A DNA stretch of 64,000 nt from an uncultured Ilyobacter sp. (GTDB lineage Bacteria; Fusobacteriota; Fusobacteriia; Fusobacteriales; Fusobacteriaceae): contig NZ_OY764058.1 of the NCBI RefSeq assembly GCF_963668085.1, positions 248,001 to 312,000 on the forward strand. Direction: 5' to 3'. Numbering within the stretch: the first letter of the stretch is position 1; each line of letters starts with the position of its first letter. The position numbers and the translations under genes are program-made. This document shows, piece after piece, positions 7,836 to 15,259 of the stretch. The notes under the pieces were generated by a model. It was given only the letters and a program-made list of their open reading frames with translations. It did no database searches and had not been told where the DNA came from.

Positions 7836-8948
7836 TTATCTCATTGCCTGATACATTGCATCTAACATTTCATCTGTTATTTCTACTGGATTATTATAAA
7901 GATTAGGGTGACGGCTAATTTTTACCAGCTCTGCAACATCCTCATCTGTGAGATTAAAATCTTTTAAATCAGTTCTGAGCCCCATTTTTTTCTTTAAGTT
8001 TAAGATGTCATCTGCCAGCTTTTCCACACTTTCATAACCTAGTTTTGATGCCATCTCTTTGACACGAAGATCACTTGCGTTTATTCTCATAAAATAATCT
8101 AGAGTCAATCCGCAGGCTTCTCCATGAGGTATTTTATAAATGTTTGTAAGAGGATAAGAGCATGCATGGGAAGATGTTGTTTTAGGCAAGGTAAAAGCTA
8201 AACCGGCAATAACCGAAGCTTCTGCCATTTTTTCCCTTGCCTCTGAGTCTTCAGGATTATCAAAGGCTCTAAATAAATACTTAAGTACCAAGTCTATAGA
8301 GTGTATAGCAAGAGCATCACATATAGGCTGGTGGAAGTTACTCCAATAACCCTCTATAGCATGAGAAAGAACATCTATTCCTGTCCCTGCAGTGACATGA
8401 GGTGGCATAGAATATGTCAAAACAGGGTCTACAATTGCGTGATCAGGATAAAATCCAGGAGATCCTATAGGAGCCTTTTTTCCATTCTCACTGTCAGTGA
8501 GTACAGATACACAAGTTACTTCACTTCCTGTACCAGATGTGGTCGGTACAGCGATCAGAGGTAAATGGTCATTTGGAATTGCTACTCCTGTACCGTGATA
8601 GGCTCTGATAGAATTATTGGTAAGGCAGACACTAGCTGCTGCCTTGGCACAATCCATAGCACTTCCGCCTCCAAGGGCAACTACGAAATCGATGTTATTT
8701 TCTCTGATCATTTCAGCACAGGCATCGACTTCAGTTACATCTGGATTTGGAGATATATCTGAAAATATTTCTGTTAAAGTTCCTTTGCTTTCTTTTATTA
8801 TCTGATCTGCCAGGCCATTTTTTAGAAAAAAAGCATCACTGACTAGCAGGCCATTTTTACATCCGTATGATTTTACTATTTCAGGTAGTTTTTTTATTGT
8901 ATCTTTTCCAAATTTTATTTTTACAGGTTGGCTATAATCCCAGTTCAT
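7836..8948 (-). CDS. Iron-containing alcohol dehydrogenase, possible sulfoacetaldehyde reductase
   Basis: This 370-residue group III (iron) alcohol dehydrogenase has the nucleotide loop ALGGGSAMDCAKA near residue 95, the TTSGTGSEV block near 135, and metal-ligand histidines in HAIEGYW and IPHGEACG. It starts 38 bp after the class III aminotransferase gene, so the two form an operon behind promoter copy 4. In known taurine pathways an aminotransferase makes sulfoacetaldehyde and an iron alcohol dehydrogenase (SarD/TauF type) reduces it to isethionate. The sulfonate transporter and TauE-like exporter nearby fit that scheme, but another aldehyde is possible. Confidence 0.75.
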   Translation of the reverse strand: MNWDYSQPVKIKFGKDTIKKLPEIVKSYGCKNGLLVSDAFFLKNGLADQIIKESKGTLTEIFSDISPNPDVTEVDACAEMIRENNIDFVVALGGGSAMDCAKAAASVCLTNNSIRAYHGTGVAIPNDHLPLIAVPTTSGTGSEVTCVSVLTDSENGKKAPIGSPGFYPDHAIVDPVLTYSMPPHVTAGTGIDVLSHAIEGYWSNFHQPICDALAIHSIDLVLKYLFRAFDNPEDSEAREKMAEASVIAGLAFTLPKTTSSHACSYPLTNIYKIPHGEACGLTLDYFMRINASDLRVKEMASKLGYESVEKLADDILNLKKKMGLRTDLKDFNLTDEDVAELVKISRHPNLYNNPVEITDEMLDAMYQAMR

Positions 8949-8986
8949 GGCAATTTCTCCTTTTTATACGAAATACTTTTTAACTC

Positions 8987-10318
8987 TTATAGGTAGGTTT
9001 CATCAACCCAAGTTAATACCTCATCTAAAATAGGAAGATGTTCCTTTAATTCTTCCTCAGTTATTGTAAGTGGAGGACAGATATTTATATTATTTTCACG
9101 TCCGAATGTTGAGAATCCTCTCTTTTTCAATTCGGCCATAATACTTGGCATAATTGTATTTGCTACACCGTATGGAACCATAGGTTCTCTAGTCTCTTTA
9201 TTTTTTACGATTTCTAGAGCACTAAAAAGTCCTATATGTCTGGCTTGTCCTACGCAAGGATGCTTTTCTACCATTTCATCTAGAAAGTCTGCTAGCACTT
9301 TCCCCACTTTTTCAACATGTTCACATATTTTATTTTCTAGGTAGTAATCTACAGAAGCTACACCTGCTGCACATGCCAGTGTGTGTCCGCTGTAAGTCAA
9401 ACCACATAGTAGAGGTTCATTTTCAAAGAATTTAGCAATCTCCTTGGAAACAACTACACCACCAAGTTGTACATAACCACAGGTAACACCTTTTGCAAAG
9501 GTAACTAAATCAGGTTTGATGTTAAAGTGCTGGAATCCAAACATCTTACCGGTTCTTCCGAATCCTGCCATAACTTCATCGCAGATGAGCATGATACCGT
9601 ATTTGTCACAAAGTTCTCTTACTCCTTCCATATATCCCTTTGGCGGAATGAGTACTCCGTTTGCTCCTGTAATACTTTCTAGGATTATTGCCGCCACATT
9701 GTAAGGTCCTTCATAGTGCAGCTGATCTTCTAAAAGTTTTAGATAGTATGCACTTGCCTTTTCGTCTTCTCCATCTTCAAATCCGTCTTTATATGTGTAA
9801 GGGTCTATGAATTTTACAAAACCGTTTGCTCCCCCGATCTCTGCTGCAAATCTTCTCCAGTCTCCTGAAGCGTTTCCTGCACCTAGTGTGGCACCGTGGT
9901 AACTTCTATATCTACTAAATATCTTGTTTCTTCCTGTAAACATTCTTGCCATTTTTATAGCATTCTCGTTTGATTCAGCACCACCATTGGTAAAAAAGAC
10001 TCTTCCCATATTATCTTCAGAAATGTCAAGTATTTTTTTTGCCAAAAGAGATTTTGGTTCAGATGCATAAGCTGGTGCCATAAAACACATTTTGTCTGCC
10101 TGTTCTTTTATGGCTTCTACAATTGCTCTGTTATTATGACCTAAATTTGTGCAGACAAGTAATGAAGACATATCTGCATATCTTTTTCCATCATAGTCCC
10201 AAAAATAAATACCTTCTGCTTTTTCTACAGGGATATGTGTTGCCCCCTGCTTTGACCATGAATGCATTACATATTGTTGATCTAAATCTTGTACTTCTTT
10301 ACCAGTTAATTTCTTCAT
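8987..10318 (-). CDS. Class III aminotransferase, probable taurine (or related omega-amino) transaminase
   Basis: This PLP enzyme of 443 residues has the class III hallmarks: NGGAESNENA, the cofactor Asp in LICDEVMAGFGRTG, and the Schiff-base Lys in VTFAKGVTCGY. I place the start at ATG 10316-10318, eight bases after GGGGGGAG; an upstream in-frame start lacks a site. It resembles the taurine:2-oxoglutarate or beta-alanine type more than ornithine enzymes. It heads the operon with the iron alcohol dehydrogenase. If it uses 2-oxoglutarate, the glutamate made would feed gdhA, which shares its promoter type. Substrate is inferred. Confidence 0.78.
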   Translation of the reverse strand: MKKLTGKEVQDLDQQYVMHSWSKQGATHIPVEKAEGIYFWDYDGKRYADMSSLLVCTNLGHNNRAIVEAIKEQADKMCFMAPAYASEPKSLLAKKILDISEDNMGRVFFTNGGAESNENAIKMARMFTGRNKIFSRYRSYHGATLGAGNASGDWRRFAAEIGGANGFVKFIDPYTYKDGFEDGEDEKASAYYLKLLEDQLHYEGPYNVAAIILESITGANGVLIPPKGYMEGVRELCDKYGIMLICDEVMAGFGRTGKMFGFQHFNIKPDLVTFAKGVTCGYVQLGGVVVSKEIAKFFENEPLLCGLTYSGHTLACAAGVASVDYYLENKICEHVEKVGKVLADFLDEMVEKHPCVGQARHIGLFSALEIVKNKETREPMVPYGVANTIMPSIMAELKKRGFSTFGRENNINICPPLTITEEELKEHLPILDEVLTWVDETYL

Positions 10319-10403
10319 TTTGTTTGCTCCCCCCTTTGGAATTTTTAAAAATAATACAGGTATATTATTACCCTTTTTTATTTTCAACTATTTGATTTAG
10401 TAG

Positions 10404-10469
10404 ATTCTAGAACTTTTTTCAACAAATTACAATGTCTGTCAAAACAAAGTTACTTGTGCGAGTGCACAA
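10404..10469 (-). promoter_or_regulatory. Five-copy regulated promoter element, copy 4 (aminotransferase operon)
   Basis: On the minus strand TTGTGCACTCGCACAA (palindrome, 10469-10454) is followed by TTGTAA as -35 (10432-10427), 17 bp, and TAGAAT as -10 (10409-10404). Spacing is identical to the other copies. The aminotransferase start lies 85 bp past the -10 box. Confidence 0.72.
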
Positions 10470-10572
10470 TGTCTCTATGGAGGTTGATTTTTCTAACTGG
10501 TAAAGTTATTTTTTATGAATTTGATAGATTCCTGAATCAGTTCAGATTTTTAAATTTATCCTAATAAGATAT

Positions 10573-10616
10573 AAAAAAGGGCGGCCTAAAAATTAATCTT
10601 TTGACTGGCCTCCCTT
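10573..10616 (-). terminator. Intrinsic terminator of PucR-type gene 2
   Basis: On the minus strand AAGGGAGGCC pairs with GGCCGCCCTT (one mismatch) and is followed by TTTTTA. It lies about 60 bp past the stop of the regulator gene and before the aminotransferase promoter. Confidence 0.8.
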
Positions 10617-10673
10617 ATGTGAAATTTGGAATTAATTTATATTTTATTAAAGAAATTTTGCAAATAACCTTAT

Positions 10674-11843
10674 TTAATTGATGTTATTTAACATGAGGGA
10701 GATGCTGTAGATAAGTCTTGTATTCAGTTTTGAAAGATCACAAGAGAGTATTTCCTGTATTTTATTTAATTTGTAATTTATTGTGTTTCGGTGATAAAAG
10801 AGCTGTTCAGCTACATCTTTTACACAGCAGTCGTTTTTTATATATGAATCTAGTACTTCTAAATAATCTGTGTTGCTAAGCTGATCGTGTTTAATGAGAG
10901 GTTCTAGAGTTTCTTGATAGTACTCATTTACGATCTCTTTGTCATCAATGGACAGAAGTAACTTATACAGACCTAACTGACGGTACATAATTATTTCGTT
11001 GCTGTTACTACTTTTTTGAAGCTTTAATACATCTAATGCTCTCTTATAACTCTTTGCAATACATTTTGCATTTTTGGTGCTTTTTCCCACACCAAAATAG
11101 ATTTCCTCATTATTTCTTAATATTGGGTTGCATCTTTTCTTTGTTAACTCAACTATATCCTTTATTTTTTCTTCACTATATTTTGCAAAAACTAACACGA
11201 ATCTCCCATCTAACTCGAAGACAAAGGATCTTTTAGAGGTGTGAGCGAGAGTGTTTTCAAGATTTTTTAAAATTTTAGCTCTTCTTTTGCTGTCGACTAC
11301 TTTTTTGCTGTCTTTATCTCTAGTTTCGATAACTGCCAAACAGTATGACCAGTTGGAGTTAAAATTATGTCTTTCTAATTGTGGAAGATATAGTTCTTGC
11401 TGGCTTTGAAAAAATATAGCATTTTTAATAGCGTTGGATAGTTCAGTATTGATCCTATCAGAAATAGTTATATTATAGCAGAAGTCCCTCATTATCTCAG
11501 CCATATACACATGCCATGGGACTTCAAAAATAGGGAAATCATTTTCATTACAAAATTCTATGATCTCATTTGAAATTTCATCTATAAAGGGTCCGATATT
11601 TATAACCATTCCGCTGGCATTGTTGTTATAGGTATGCTTAACCAGATTAAATAAATCTTCTTTATTTTCTAAACCTATTCCTGTGGTGAAAGCGATCTCC
11701 TGTCCGTGTAAAAAAACAGATATCTCTAAACTCTCAACCATGTGTACCCATCTGACTATGTTGTTCAGTCCGTTTTTCCCGGCAACTAATTTAATCTCCT
11801 GATCCTTCACTGAATCATATAGTTCACTTAATTTTATTGCCAT
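10674..11843 (-). CDS. PucR-family transcriptional regulator 2
   Basis: This 389-residue protein has an N-terminal PucR-type sensing domain (WVHMVESLEISVFLHGQEIAFTTG near the start), a middle linker, and a C-terminal PucR helix-turn-helix around YHRNTINYKLNKIQEIL. It is a close tandem paralogue of the upstream protein, alignable from end to end. It alone has leader RNA B in front of it. Regulators of this family respond to small nitrogenous metabolites; position beside the aminotransferase and ABC transporter suggests control of those operons. The effector is unknown. Confidence 0.82.
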   Translation of the reverse strand: MAIKLSELYDSVKDQEIKLVAGKNGLNNIVRWVHMVESLEISVFLHGQEIAFTTGIGLENKEDLFNLVKHTYNNNASGMVINIGPFIDEISNEIIEFCNENDFPIFEVPWHVYMAEIMRDFCYNITISDRINTELSNAIKNAIFFQSQQELYLPQLERHNFNSNWSYCLAVIETRDKDSKKVVDSKRRAKILKNLENTLAHTSKRSFVFELDGRFVLVFAKYSEEKIKDIVELTKKRCNPILRNNEEIYFGVGKSTKNAKCIAKSYKRALDVLKLQKSSNSNEIIMYRQLGLYKLLLSIDDKEIVNEYYQETLEPLIKHDQLSNTDYLEVLDSYIKNDCCVKDVAEQLFYHRNTINYKLNKIQEILSCDLSKLNTRLIYSISLMLNNIN

Positions 11844-11970
11844 TTTTACCCCCTTTAACCTTGCGATCCCTAAATATAATTTATAATGGAGCCGATTTAG
11901 ACTAATTATTTATAAGTTCACTCATCCTATGATAATTTCAATAACACTTCACTGAGTATGGCAATATAAC

Positions 11971-12017
11971 AAAAAAAGTCGTCCTACTTTCTACATGATA
12001 ATAGAAAGCTAAACGAC
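11971..12017 (-). terminator. Leader-associated intrinsic terminator B
   Basis: On the minus strand GTCGT (12017-12013) pairs with ACGAC (11982-11978); an inner 7-bp stem CTTTCTA/TAGAAAG adds to it, and seven T follow. It begins inside the conserved leader core exactly as terminator A does. Confidence 0.8.
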
Positions 12018-12076
12018 AGGAATTACTGAGTATGGTATAGAGGGTTGCTCTTTACCAATCAATTAACTCATCATTT
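12010..12076 (-). ncRNA. Leader RNA B: candidate cis-regulatory RNA (riboswitch-like)
   Basis: This is the second copy of the 67-nt core. Relative to copy A the pair at the base of the main stem changes from G-C to T-A and the base of the outer stem from C-G to T-G, both keeping pairing; one internal pair becomes A-A. The loop CAACC replaces CATCC. It sits between the two regulator genes, upstream of regulator 2. A 20-nt block at its 3' side (ACTGAGTATGG, 12025 on) recurs at 11951, just past terminator B. Confidence 0.7.
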
Positions 12077-12115
12077 TCTTTTTTGATTCATTAAAGATAT
12101 AGTTTGATACTAACG

Positions 12116-12144
12116 AATATACCAGATAAATGCAAAGATGTCAA
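12116..12144 (-). promoter_or_regulatory. Consensus promoter driving leader RNA B
   Basis: On the minus strand TTGACA (12144-12139), a 17-bp spacer, and TATATT (12121-12116) form a near-consensus sigma-70 promoter. Transcription from here would pass through leader B and its terminator before regulator gene 2, so that gene has its own promoter and is not simply read from regulator gene 1. Confidence 0.75.
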
Positions 12145-12257
12145 ATTTTAATCCATTTTTCCTTGTGAATTTTCTTTTTTTAACTATTTTTAATATTTGT
12201 AGAATAAACTCGTATTTGTATTTTATATTAAGATATTGAGACTTGTTGGAAAATTAT

Positions 12258-13409
12258 TTAGATGATCTCTTTTAACATGAGAGCGATACTATAGGCGAGC
12301 TTGGTATTTAGCTCTGACAGATCACAGGAAAGTATCTCCTGGATTTTATTTAATTTGTAGGTTATCGTGTTACGGTGATAAAAAAGTTCTGCAGCCACTC
12401 CCTTGAGGCTTCCGTTGTTCTTGAGGTAGGTGTCTAGTACTTCTACATAATCTGTTTTATTTAACTGATCGTGCTTTACAAGGGGTTCTAGTGTCTCCTG
12501 GTAATATTCCTGTACAACTTCTTCATCCTCAAGGGAAAGGAGGAGCTTATACAAACCTAACTCACGATACATAACTATGTCGTTGTTTTTGCTGCTCTTT
12601 TGAAGTTTTAAAACATCTGAAGCCCTTTTATAACTTTTTGCCAAGCATTTGATATTTTTAGTACTCTTCCCTATTCCGCTATAAATTTCTTCATTGTCTT
12701 TTAACAAAGAGTTACACTTATCCTTTGTAACTTTGAGGATATCCCTTATTTCTTCCTCTGTATATTCTGCAAAGACCAACACAAACTTACCCTCTAATTC
12801 AAAAACGAAGGATTTTTTGGCTAAGGAGCTTACTGTATTTTCAATAGTTTTTAATATTTTAGACCTTTTATCTGTATTCATGTTTACCGGTTCCATAATA
12901 GCAAGGCAGTATGACCAATTGGCATTAAAGTCGTATCTTTCAAGCTGGGGAACATATAATTCTTCTTGGTTTTGGAAAAAGATGGAGTTTTTAAAAGCAC
13001 CAGATAACTCGGTGTTGATCCTATCAGATATTGTGATATTATAGCAGAAGATTCTCATGATTTCGGCGACATGTACATGCCACGGGACTTCAAAAATAGG
13101 AAAATCATGCTCGTTGGCAAAGGCTATGATCTCATCTGAAATTTCATCTATAAAAGGACCTATATTAATTACCATACCACTACACTGGTTGTTGTAGGCG
13201 TGTTTTACTAAATCAAGGAGATCACTTTTCTTTTCTAGGCCGATACCTGTGGTAAAAGCAATCTCCTGACCATCTAAAAAAACAGAGATTTCTATATTTT
13301 CAACCATATGTACCCATCTGACAATATTATCTAGACCTTTTTTTCCAGCAATGAGTTTTATTTCCTGATCTTTAACTGAACTATACAATTCACTTAATTT
13401 GACTATCAT
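12258..13409 (-). CDS. PucR-family transcriptional regulator 1
   Basis: This 383-residue protein has the same plan as regulator 2: an N-terminal PucR sensing domain (WVHMVENIEISVFLDGQEIAF), a middle region, and a C-terminal helix-turn-helix (YHRNTITYKLNKIQEIL). Most differences lie in the middle third, where it lacks a few residues. It has no copy of the leader RNA upstream and no clear terminator downstream. The pair looks like a tandem duplication in which one copy gained, or kept, separate RNA control. Confidence 0.82.
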   Translation of the reverse strand: MIVKLSELYSSVKDQEIKLIAGKKGLDNIVRWVHMVENIEISVFLDGQEIAFTTGIGLEKKSDLLDLVKHAYNNQCSGMVINIGPFIDEISDEIIAFANEHDFPIFEVPWHVHVAEIMRIFCYNITISDRINTELSGAFKNSIFFQNQEELYVPQLERYDFNANWSYCLAIMEPVNMNTDKRSKILKTIENTVSSLAKKSFVFELEGKFVLVFAEYTEEEIRDILKVTKDKCNSLLKDNEEIYSGIGKSTKNIKCLAKSYKRASDVLKLQKSSKNNDIVMYRELGLYKLLLSLEDEEVVQEYYQETLEPLVKHDQLNKTDYVEVLDTYLKNNGSLKGVAAELFYHRNTITYKLNKIQEILSCDLSELNTKLAYSIALMLKEII

Positions 13410-14020
13410 CTTTTTCTCCTTGTAAATATTATTTCATATAACTTATCACACTAATTATTTATCTTCAAGGGCACACATCAGAGAAAAGTTCAAAAAGATA
13501 GTAAAAATGATATCTGAGTTAAAGGGAAAAATATTTTTTTCTGCGAAAATATGGAAATATTATTTCAACAAAAGTTAATTGAGTTACTGTTTTTTATTAT
13601 AGGTTAAGGTATTGAATCTATCCAAAGTTCCGTTACTTTTCCTTGATGAAAAGCACCCCAAGGGCATTTCCTCCCTCTGGTCAGGGCATAACCAAAACTT
13701 CAAGAATTTTCAAATGTCTAGGAAGTATATATTTCTTTTATCGCCTTTCATTCGTGACAAAATATTTTGACTCTGACATTCTTGTAAATTCAGTAATTTA
13801 TTAAAATTTCTTTCAGATGGTATCTTGAGTTAGTCACGCTATTTTTATAATGATGTAAAAAGGCGGAGGGTCATCAGTAGAAGTTAAAAAACAGGATATT
13901 AGTAATATAGGGGTATGGAATTGGTCTGACAAGTTTTATTTTGTTTTTCTTTTATAATAAGCTATAATAGATGATAAGAAAATCTTTTTTTATGAAATTA
14001 AAAAATGGGTGGAGGAAACT
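13410..14020. other. Non-coding gap with a GC-richer block
   Basis: No credible gene lies here. A block at about 13,620-13,760 is noticeably richer in GC than its surroundings and holds only broken short frames; it may be the scar of a lost gene or element. A promoter for the following gene is likely near its end, with TATAAT at 13963-13968 and TTGTTT at 13941. Confidence 0.5.
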
Positions 14021-14596
14021 ATGAAAAAAAAGAAAACAGAGATGAGAAAGGTCCTTTTAGATAAAAGAGATCAGTTAAGTTCAACCCAAAAGAAGACTCT
14101 AGATGAAGATATACTTAAAAATTTTACAAAAAGTATTTTTTATAAAAATGCTGAGACAATTTTTGTTTTTGTGAGCTTTGGAAGTGAGGTAAATACTCAT
14201 ACAATAATAGAAAAAGCCATAAGTGACGGGAAAAATGTATGCGTTCCCAAAATAAACTTAGAAAATAAATCGATGGAAGTATTTAGAATAGAGAGCATGG
14301 ACGAACTAAAAGAGGGTTACTATGGAATTCTAGAACCTTCTGAGGGAAAATCCAAGGCTTCTTCAGAGGAACTAGACTTAGTAGTGGTTCCAGGAGTGGG
14401 ATTTGATATAAACGGTTACAGAATAGGCTACGGAGGAGGATTTTACGACAAATTCTTTGAGAGCATGGAAAAAGAGGTACCTAAGGTGGCTCTAGGTTAC
14501 AATGTTCAGGTGGTTGATGAAGTGCCCACTGAGGAGCACGATGAAAGAATAAGTGGCCTTATTACAGAATCTCATACCTATATATTTGTATGCTAG
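14021..14596 (+). CDS. 5-formyltetrahydrofolate cyclo-ligase
   Basis: This 191-residue enzyme converts 5-formyl-THF to 5,10-methenyl-THF with ATP. The family signature GYGGGFYDKFF near residue 150 and the basic N-terminal region KTEMRKVLLDKRDQL are visible, and length is normal. I place the start at ATG 14021, five bases after GGAGG, not at the GTG 14009 in front of it. It is a single-gene unit closed by a strong terminator. Confidence 0.92.
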   Translation: MKKKKTEMRKVLLDKRDQLSSTQKKTLDEDILKNFTKSIFYKNAETIFVFVSFGSEVNTHTIIEKAISDGKNVCVPKINLENKSMEVFRIESMDELKEGYYGILEPSEGKSKASSEELDLVVVPGVGFDINGYRIGYGGGFYDKFFESMEKEVPKVALGYNVQVVDEVPTEEHDERISGLITESHTYIFVC

Positions 14597-14622
14597 AAGA
14601 GTATTTTATACTCTTCTTTTTA
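14595..14622 (+). terminator. Intrinsic terminator after formyl-THF cyclo-ligase
   Basis: AGAAGAGTA and TACTCTTCT form a perfect 9-bp stem with a 5-nt loop followed by TTTTT. It overlaps the stop codon region of the gene. Confidence 0.85.
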
Positions 14623-14854
14623 CAGTGTCTTATATTTTTTGTGTTGGTTTTGGAAAAAAGCATAATAAAATTTTTCAAAAAAAGATTGTTTAACAGAAAG
14701 AATTTTAGTATTATTATGATTATGGAGTCAACAATGACGGCAATCTCTTAAAATACTTAATATATAATGGGTATAAGCAATAAAGGTATCAGAATTTTAG
14801 TTACTTTTAAATTTAAAAAAGTGCACTAAATAAGGATTTGCAGACAAAAAATTA

Positions 14855-14884
14855 TTGACATATGTGGCTGTTTTCTGTTACTAT
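14855..14884 (+). promoter_or_regulatory. Promoter of the arginine operon
   Basis: TTGACA (14855-14860) and TACTAT (14879-14884) are 18 bp apart. The inferred start of transcription is about 30 nt before the leader peptide start. No ArgR-like box is evident to me, which fits control by attenuation. Confidence 0.65.
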
Positions 14885-14922
14885 CAATTACAAATGATAT
14901 AAAAAAACCGGGAGGAATAAAG

Positions 14923-14982
14923 ATGATGTTTAGGATAAGCAGGACGAGGAGGCAGATTAAAAACCAATATAAATCGTTCTAA
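14923..14982 (+). CDS. Arginine-rich leader peptide (attenuator)
   Basis: A 19-residue frame, MMFRISRTRRQIKNQYKSF, follows a GGGAGGAA site. Four of its first ten residues are Arg, all coded by AGG, two of them adjacent. It lies between the operon promoter and two intrinsic terminators ahead of argC. This is the standard layout of leader-peptide attenuation for amino-acid biosynthesis, where ribosome stalling at scarce charged tRNA prevents termination. The function is inferred from the layout. Confidence 0.75.
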   Translation: MMFRISRTRRQIKNQYKSF

Positions 14983-15020
14983 GTGGCTAAATTGACATCA
15001 TAAATTTCTTTTGAAAAGAT

Positions 15021-15040
15021 TAGAGAGGAGCGGCTCTCTA
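15021..15040 (+). other. Leader hairpin upstream of the attenuator
   Basis: TAGAGAG and CTCTCTA form a 7-bp stem around GAGCGG between the leader peptide and the first terminator. It could be the pause or anti-antiterminator stem of the attenuation system; I could not work out a clear competing antiterminator by eye. Confidence 0.45.
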
Positions 15041-15063
15041 TGAGTATACAAAAGTTGATAAAG

Positions 15064-15093
15064 CCGACAGTTTAAATCTGTTGGTTTTTTTTT
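15064..15093 (+). terminator. Arginine operon attenuator terminator 1
   Basis: CCGACAG (15064-15070) pairs with CTGTTGG (15078-15084) and nine T follow. It lies 82 nt past the stop of the leader peptide and about 170 nt before argC, so it must be overcome for operon expression. Confidence 0.8.
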
Positions 15094-15102
15094 AAGAGAT
15101 GC

Positions 15103-15145
15103 ACCGGTATTAGCCAGATAAGTATAGGCGGATACCGGTTTTTTT
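15103..15145 (+). terminator. Arginine operon terminator 2 (tandem)
   Basis: ACCGGTAT (15103-15110) pairs with ATACCGGT (15132-15139), followed by a T-run. It is a second barrier in the same leader, 10 nt after the first T-run. Confidence 0.75.
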
Positions 15146-15259
15146 ATAACCTTTACAATTGGAATAAAATTTAAAGTAAGAGAAAAAGAGGTACTGAAAT
15201 CAAATCATCTAAAAGAGTATTATGCAATATATATAAATATGAACAGGAGGAATTGTAAA

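Noticed and set aside
7546-12076. Leader RNAs as a guanidine, TPP, glycine or fluoride riboswitch
   Set aside because: None of the conserved core motifs I know of these classes is present; the match to a sulfonate-type ABC operon alone is not enough.
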